Origin: Pseudomonadota bacterium | GTDB lineage: Bacteria; Myxococcota; Myxococcia; Myxococcales; Myxococcaceae | DNA length: 64,000 nt | Reading direction: 5' to 3' | NCBI GenBank assembly: GCA_023423535.1 | Contig: JAFAFL010000105.1 | Span: 54,070 to 118,069, forward strand | Shown here: positions 55,964 through 64,000 of the stretch, one piece after another | How positions within the stretch are numbered: position 1 is the stretch's first letter | Layout of the letters: every line of letters starts with the position of its first letter | The notes under the pieces: model-generated | What the model saw: only the letters and a program-made list of their open reading frames with translations | What the model was told of the DNA's origin: nothing | The model's database searches: none | Program-made: the position numbers and the translations under genes

Positions 55964-57997
55964 ATGACCACCCCTCGCGTGGCCCTGTGGGTCCCCCTCC
56001 TCCTGATCGGCCTCGGCGCCTGTCGCTGTGATGATCCGGTCACGGTCCCGAGCGACCCCTGCAAGGAGATCCCCAACGTCGAACCGGGCCAGACCGCGGC
56101 CTGCGAAGAGGGCGGGTGCGGCGATCACTTCGCGTGCAAGGCGGTGAAGGATCGCGACGGGCTGATGTGCTGTCAGCGCGACGACCGGCGCTGCAACACC
56201 GAGGCGGACTGCTGCCCGGGTCAGACCTGTCCCTCGGATCGGAAGAAGTGCTTCGACCGCTTCCTCGAGTGCGACGACGACAGCGACTGCGGCGAGTCCG
56301 GCGACCGCTTCTGCGAGGAGTGGACGGACCTCTACGGCACGACGAAGCGCTGCATGTTCAAGACCTGCGGCGAGCTGGGTCAGTGTCCCGAGGGCCAGGC
56401 CTGCTTCCAGGGTGAGTGCATGGTGAACCTGCCCTGCGGCGGCACCTGTCCCTCCGGCGCGGGCTGCGTTCCGGAGAACGACCGCTGCCAGGAGTACGCG
56501 TGTCAGGTGAGCTGCCAGCCCGGGTTCCTCGCCACGTTCAAGGACACGCGCAACATCTGGGACTCGTGCCGGCTGCCCGAGGTGGACTGCGCCTGCGCGG
56601 AGCTGCCGCCGCTGATGAGCAACGACCTCGGCCGGTTCTCCGCGCTGGGGACGAAGGCGAGCGGCGGGCAGATCTTCGTCTCGCACTACGACGGCCGCTT
56701 TGGCGACCTGGTGGTGAACCGCTACGAGCCCGACGGGAAGCTCGCGCGGCAGGACTACGTGGACGGCGTGCCCTCCGGCGCGGCGATCGTGCACGGACCT
56801 TCGGGTGCGCGCGGCGGCGTGCTCGAGCCGGGTGACGACGTGGGCCGCTACACGGATCTGGCGGTGCGCGGTGAGGACGTCTTCGTCAGCTACTACGACG
56901 CCACGCGCGGGGACCTGCGCTTCGCGGCGCGGCAGGGCGACGGCAACTGGCGCAAGCTGACGATCGACGGCGAGGCGGCGGATCTGGGCCTCTACACGTC
57001 GATGGCGATCGATCCCGACGGGCTGCCGGTCATCGCCTACTTCCAGCGCGGCGGCGGCGATGCGTTCAACCCGCAGGACTGCCCGGGCAACCCGAAGCCT
57101 TCGGGCGAGAAGAAGTACATCACCGCGCTGAAGCTCGCGCGCGCGAAGGTCGCACAGCCGCAGAGCGCGTCCGACTTCGAGATCAAGACGCTCGCGTGTC
57201 AGAGCACCACCGCGCCCGCCTGCACCGGCTGCACGCAGACCTGCGCGGATCCGGGAGACGGGCCGGGCTGCTACGCGGAGAGCACCGCCTGCGCGTCGTG
57301 CGACGCCGCCACCGAGGTCTGCGTGCAGAACGGCGCGACCTCCGTCTGCGCGAAGAAGTACAACCCGTCGGAGCTGAACGAGCTGCCGGATGGCGTGGGC
57401 CTCTTCGCCAGCGTGGCGACCCAGGGCAAGGACGCGGTGGTCGTCTATCAGCGCCGGGTCGCGGGCAAGGGCCAGCTGGAGGGCATCCGGGTCAACGCGC
57501 AGGGCACCGCGACGCCGGCCGTGGTGCTCGATGGCAACGGCGACACCGGCTGGTTCCCCGACGTGAAGGTCGATCCGTCGAGCGGCCAGATCGCGATCGC
57601 GTACCACGACTACTCGTCGCGCCGGCTGAAGTTCCTCTACCACCAGAACCTCACCGCGGGCCTGACGCCGGAGATCATCGACAACGGCGTGGGCTCTCCG
57701 GGCAGCGGCGAGTCGAGCTGGGTCGGCGCGGACGTGTCGCTCGCGTTCTCCAGCACCGGCTCGCTCTTCGTCGCCTACCAGGACACCACCCGCGGGGACC
57801 TCAAGCTCGCGTCGCGGACGCAGGCGTGGGAGGTGCTGCAGGCGGTGAAGACGGAGGGCGCGGTCGGCTTCTTCGCGGACGCGGCGTTCCTCGGCGATCA
57901 GCTCTACCTCAGCCACGCGCGCATCCGGGCCCGCAGCGTCGGCGGGGAGCCTCGGGTGGAGAACGTGCTCCTGCTGGAGCGCTTCAACAGACCGTGA
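55964..57997 (+). CDS. Cys-rich lipoprotein with beta-propeller-like C-terminal half
   Basis: 677 aa. Lipobox GLGAC near residue 20, about 200 residues of small disulfide modules (CNTEADCCPGQTC, CDDDSDCGESGDRFC), then repeated ~45-residue beta units with YxDLAVRGEDVFVSYYDATRGDLRFA, IAYHDYSSRRLKFLY and VAYQDTTRGDLKLA. Such regularly spaced YxD units suggest a propeller. A second Cys cluster (ACTGCTQTCADPG) interrupts them. Function unknown, probably surface. Its stop overlaps the PilZ gene start (TGATG). Confidence 0.7.
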   Translation: MTTPRVALWVPLLLIGLGACRCDDPVTVPSDPCKEIPNVEPGQTAACEEGGCGDHFACKAVKDRDGLMCCQRDDRRCNTEADCCPGQTCPSDRKKCFDRFLECDDDSDCGESGDRFCEEWTDLYGTTKRCMFKTCGELGQCPEGQACFQGECMVNLPCGGTCPSGAGCVPENDRCQEYACQVSCQPGFLATFKDTRNIWDSCRLPEVDCACAELPPLMSNDLGRFSALGTKASGGQIFVSHYDGRFGDLVVNRYEPDGKLARQDYVDGVPSGAAIVHGPSGARGGVLEPGDDVGRYTDLAVRGEDVFVSYYDATRGDLRFAARQGDGNWRKLTIDGEAADLGLYTSMAIDPDGLPVIAYFQRGGGDAFNPQDCPGNPKPSGEKKYITALKLARAKVAQPQSASDFEIKTLACQSTTAPACTGCTQTCADPGDGPGCYAESTACASCDAATEVCVQNGATSVCAKKYNPSELNELPDGVGLFASVATQGKDAVVVYQRRVAGKGQLEGIRVNAQGTATPAVVLDGNGDTGWFPDVKVDPSSGQIAIAYHDYSSRRLKFLYHQNLTAGLTPEIIDNGVGSPGSGESSWVGADVSLAFSSTGSLFVAYQDTTRGDLKLASRTQAWEVLQAVKTEGAVGFFADAAFLGDQLYLSHARIRARSVGGEPRVENVLLLERFNRP

Positions 57998-58647
57998 TGC
58001 CGAAGCCGGACCCGGCGCTAAGCCTCGTGCTGCCACTCCAGCGCGCGGGGGACGTGCTCGAGCGCCTCTACCCCAACGGAAAGCTCGGCGGCCTGATGAT
58101 CGATGGGCCGCCGCCGGGACCGGTGGGGACGAAGGTGCGCCTCACCCTGCGGGTTCGCGAGCCGGCACCGAGAAACTTCACCATCCACACCCAGCTCGCG
58201 TGGGCCCGGCGCAAGGCGTCGGTGGGCCTGCGCGAGGCGTACGGGCTCGAGTTCCTTCCGGACAACCGCGGCGCGCGAGACAGGCTCGTCTCGTTCGCGC
58301 GCGGGCACACGCCGGATGCATCGCAACGCAACGAGGAGCGGCTGTCCGTCGCACTGCCCGCCGCGCTGTCGTGGCAGGGCGGACAGCGTCAGGAGGAGCT
58401 GGCGGACCTCTCTTTGGGCGGCGCGTTCCTGCGGACGCCGGAGCCGCTGCCGGTTGGCGCGGAGGTGGAGCTGTCGTTTCGTCCGCCGCGCGCGCTGACG
58501 AAGCTGCGCCTTCGCGGTCGCGTGACCTGGCGGCGCACGAGTGGAACGGAGCCCGGGATGGGGCTGCGCTTCGAGTACGAGAGCAGCCGGCAGGCAGAGC
58601 GCGTGGCGACGCTCGTGGAGCGCCTCGGGCAGAAGCGCGTGCGCTAA
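57997..58647 (+). CDS. Tandem PilZ-domain protein (myxobacterial type)
   Basis: 216 aa. The C-terminal PilZ domain (~110-210) has RNEER as the RxxxR element, LSVALPA, DLSLGGAFLRT and GLRFEYES. The N-terminal ~100 residues form a second, more divergent PilZ-like beta domain (YPNGKLGGLMIDGP) without the arginines. This layout is common in myxobacteria. Probably a c-di-GMP receptor. ATG at 57997 overlaps the upstream stop; GTG at 57994 is an alternative. Confidence 0.83.
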   Translation: MPKPDPALSLVLPLQRAGDVLERLYPNGKLGGLMIDGPPPGPVGTKVRLTLRVREPAPRNFTIHTQLAWARRKASVGLREAYGLEFLPDNRGARDRLVSFARGHTPDASQRNEERLSVALPAALSWQGGQRQEELADLSLGGAFLRTPEPLPVGAEVELSFRPPRALTKLRLRGRVTWRRTSGTEPGMGLRFEYESSRQAERVATLVERLGQKRVR

Positions 58648-58660
58648 CCTGACGGGCATC

Positions 58661-59785
58661 ATGGCGAACCAGGTGGTGCTGGGCCGGAGCGGGCTGCGGA
58701 CGTCGCGGGTCGTGCTGGGGTCGATGACGCTCGGGCTCGGCGGCGATGCGGAGGCGCGCAGGCGGCGGTTGGACACGCTCGTCGCGGCGGTGGAGGCGGG
58801 TGTCACCGGCATCGACACCGCGCCGCTCTACGAGTTCGGCAGGTGCGAGGAGCTCGTCGGCGAGGCGCTGCGGGAGCTGAAGGCGCTCGGGCTGCGGGAC
58901 CGGGTGCAGGTGCTGACGAAGGTGGGCCTGCGCTGGTCGGCCGACGCGCGCGGCGACGTGCTCTTCCGCGCCCCGGACGGCAACGGCGGCGAGCGGGTCG
59001 TTCGCAAGGACAGCCGGCCCGAGGCGGTGCGCGCGGACGTGGAGGAGAGCCTGCGGAGGCTCGGGGTGGAGACGCTGGACCTCGTGCAGGTGCATCACCC
59101 GGATCCCCACACGCCGATTCCCGAGACGATGGGCGCGCTCGCGCAGCTGCAGCGCGAGGGCAAGCTGCGCGCGATCGGGGTGAGCAACTACGGCGCGGCG
59201 CAGATGCGTCAGGCGCAGGCGGCGCTGGGGCAGGTGCCGCTCGCGAGCAACCAGGTGCACTACTCGCTGGTGGAGCGCTGGCCCGAGCGCGACCTCCTCC
59301 CCACCGCACGCGAGCTCGGCGTGTCGGTGATGGCGTACTCGCCGCTCGAGGCGGGGCTGCTGCGCGGCGCTCCTCCTCGCGAGGCGCTGAAGCGCGGCGA
59401 TCCGCGGCTCGAGGACGCGCGCTTCCATCCGGACAACGTGAAGCGCGTGCACGAGGCGATGACGAAGAGCGTCGTCCCCATCGCCCGCGACCGCAGCGTG
59501 GAGCCGGCGCAGGTGGCGCTGTCGTACCTCCTCGCACAACCGGCCCTGGACGTGGTCGTGGTCGGCGCGAGCTCTCCGGAGCAGGCCCGTCAGAACGCGG
59601 CGGCCGGCGGGCTGCACCTGCGCGAAGAGGAGCTGCGCACCATCTCGCGCGCGTTCGCTCACGTGAGCATCGATCCGCACGCCACGCAGACGCTCCTCTG
59701 GCGCCTGTCCCGTCGCGTCACGCGGCTGCCGTCGCGGGTGAAGGGCAAGGTCTCGCGGGTGCTGCGCGGCGTCTCGGGAGGCTGA
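58661..59785 (+). CDS. Aldo/keto reductase family protein
   Basis: 374 aa TIM-barrel NADPH oxidoreductase. N-terminal LGRSGLRTSRVVLGSMTLG, the active-site sequence GIDTAPLYEFGRCEELVGEAL (Asp and Tyr), VLTKVG (Lys) and VQVHHPDP (His). AIGVSNYGAAQ is the usual strand. The C-terminus adds a basic helical tail. Start ATG 58661 is 13 bp after the PilZ gene. Substrate unknown. Confidence 0.88.
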   Translation: MANQVVLGRSGLRTSRVVLGSMTLGLGGDAEARRRRLDTLVAAVEAGVTGIDTAPLYEFGRCEELVGEALRELKALGLRDRVQVLTKVGLRWSADARGDVLFRAPDGNGGERVVRKDSRPEAVRADVEESLRRLGVETLDLVQVHHPDPHTPIPETMGALAQLQREGKLRAIGVSNYGAAQMRQAQAALGQVPLASNQVHYSLVERWPERDLLPTARELGVSVMAYSPLEAGLLRGAPPREALKRGDPRLEDARFHPDNVKRVHEAMTKSVVPIARDRSVEPAQVALSYLLAQPALDVVVVGASSPEQARQNAAAGGLHLREEELRTISRAFAHVSIDPHATQTLLWRLSRRVTRLPSRVKGKVSRVLRGVSGG

Positions 59786-59892
59786 GCGGGTCGGTCGGGT
59801 CATCGAGGACCGCCGCGGGTCCCCCGCTACCCATGCGGGCAGGCAGGCGACTAGGCTCACGGAGTTCGCCCTCGCCGACCCCGGTGCGCCTG

Positions 59893-64000
<4,108 letters not shown>

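Overview
This is a gene-dense, very GC-rich chromosomal window with almost no non-coding DNA. It most likely comes from a myxobacterium (Myxococcota, Cystobacterineae-like). The evidence is the strong G/C bias at codon position 3, many Cys-rich secreted lipoproteins (including MopE-like CNGxDDDCDGxxDE repeats), PilZ proteins of the myxobacterial type, an AgmX/PglI-type protein, PEGA proteins and a bacterial type A RNase P RNA. I saw no tRNA, insertion sequence, phage gene or CRISPR array, and both window edges cut through genes.

Layout. 0-4.1 kb: an erythromycin-esterase-family gene (cut by the left edge), then a PspA / periplasmic-binding-protein / membrane protein operon. 4.2-8.1 kb: a large lipoprotein, an amidohydrolase and cytidine deaminase. 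8.1-9.0 kb: an SDR. 9.0-14.5 kb: a seven-gene, mostly overlapping operon with pyrimidine- and purine-nucleoside phosphorylases, a degenerate IMPase-like protein, a UPF0489-like protein, an LMW-PTP, a fructosamine/ribulosamine kinase homologue and a PilZ protein. 14.5-19.3 kb: a divergent BMP-type (nucleoside) ABC transporter. 19.3-31 kb: a cyclic-nucleotide-binding protein, OmpA lipoprotein, MnmC-like/Tgt/MscS operon, ABC-F, FtsY, lipoprotein, hydrolase, nitronate monooxygenase and MenB. 31.3-31.7 kb: rnpB. 31.7-39.7 kb: Cys-rich lipoprotein, LLM oxidoreductase, two GNATs (one AAC(3)-I-like), RNase H with its zinc-ribbon partner, and a small ORF behind a sigma-54-like site. 38.4-41.5 kb: GYF/AgmX protein, two EutN/CcmL microcompartment vertex proteins, class II aldolase and DUF924. 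41.5-47.3 kb: an MFS exporter, a second Cys-rich lipoprotein, and two ComEC-like metallo-beta-lactamase proteins with DUF3006. 47.4-50.1 kb: deoC with an unusual N-terminal extension plus a phosphopentomutase/phosphoglucomutase. 50.3-59.8 kb: outer-membrane/lipoprotein genes, SDR, M1-like peptidase, PEGA protein, tandem PilZ protein and aldo/keto reductase. 59.9 kb to the end: a giant MopE-like Cys-repeat lipoprotein (cut by the right edge) containing an exact-register 936-bp tandem duplication.

The most notable theme is nucleoside catabolism. Uptake (BMP transporter), deamination (Cdd), phosphorolysis (Pdp, PNP), phosphopentomutase and deoxyribose-5-phosphate aldolase are all present within 45 kb. 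Two features suggest damage control around reactive intermediates. First, the phosphorylases are translationally coupled to an LMW-PTP/FN3K pair, a pairing known to deglycate ribose-5-phosphate-modified proteins. Second, DeoC, which releases acetaldehyde, carries a short amphipathic helix plus linker resembling a microcompartment encapsulation peptide, while two microcompartment vertex proteins and a class II aldolase lie about 7 kb away. No hexameric shell gene (BMC-H or BMC-T) is in the window, so the compartment idea is an inference.
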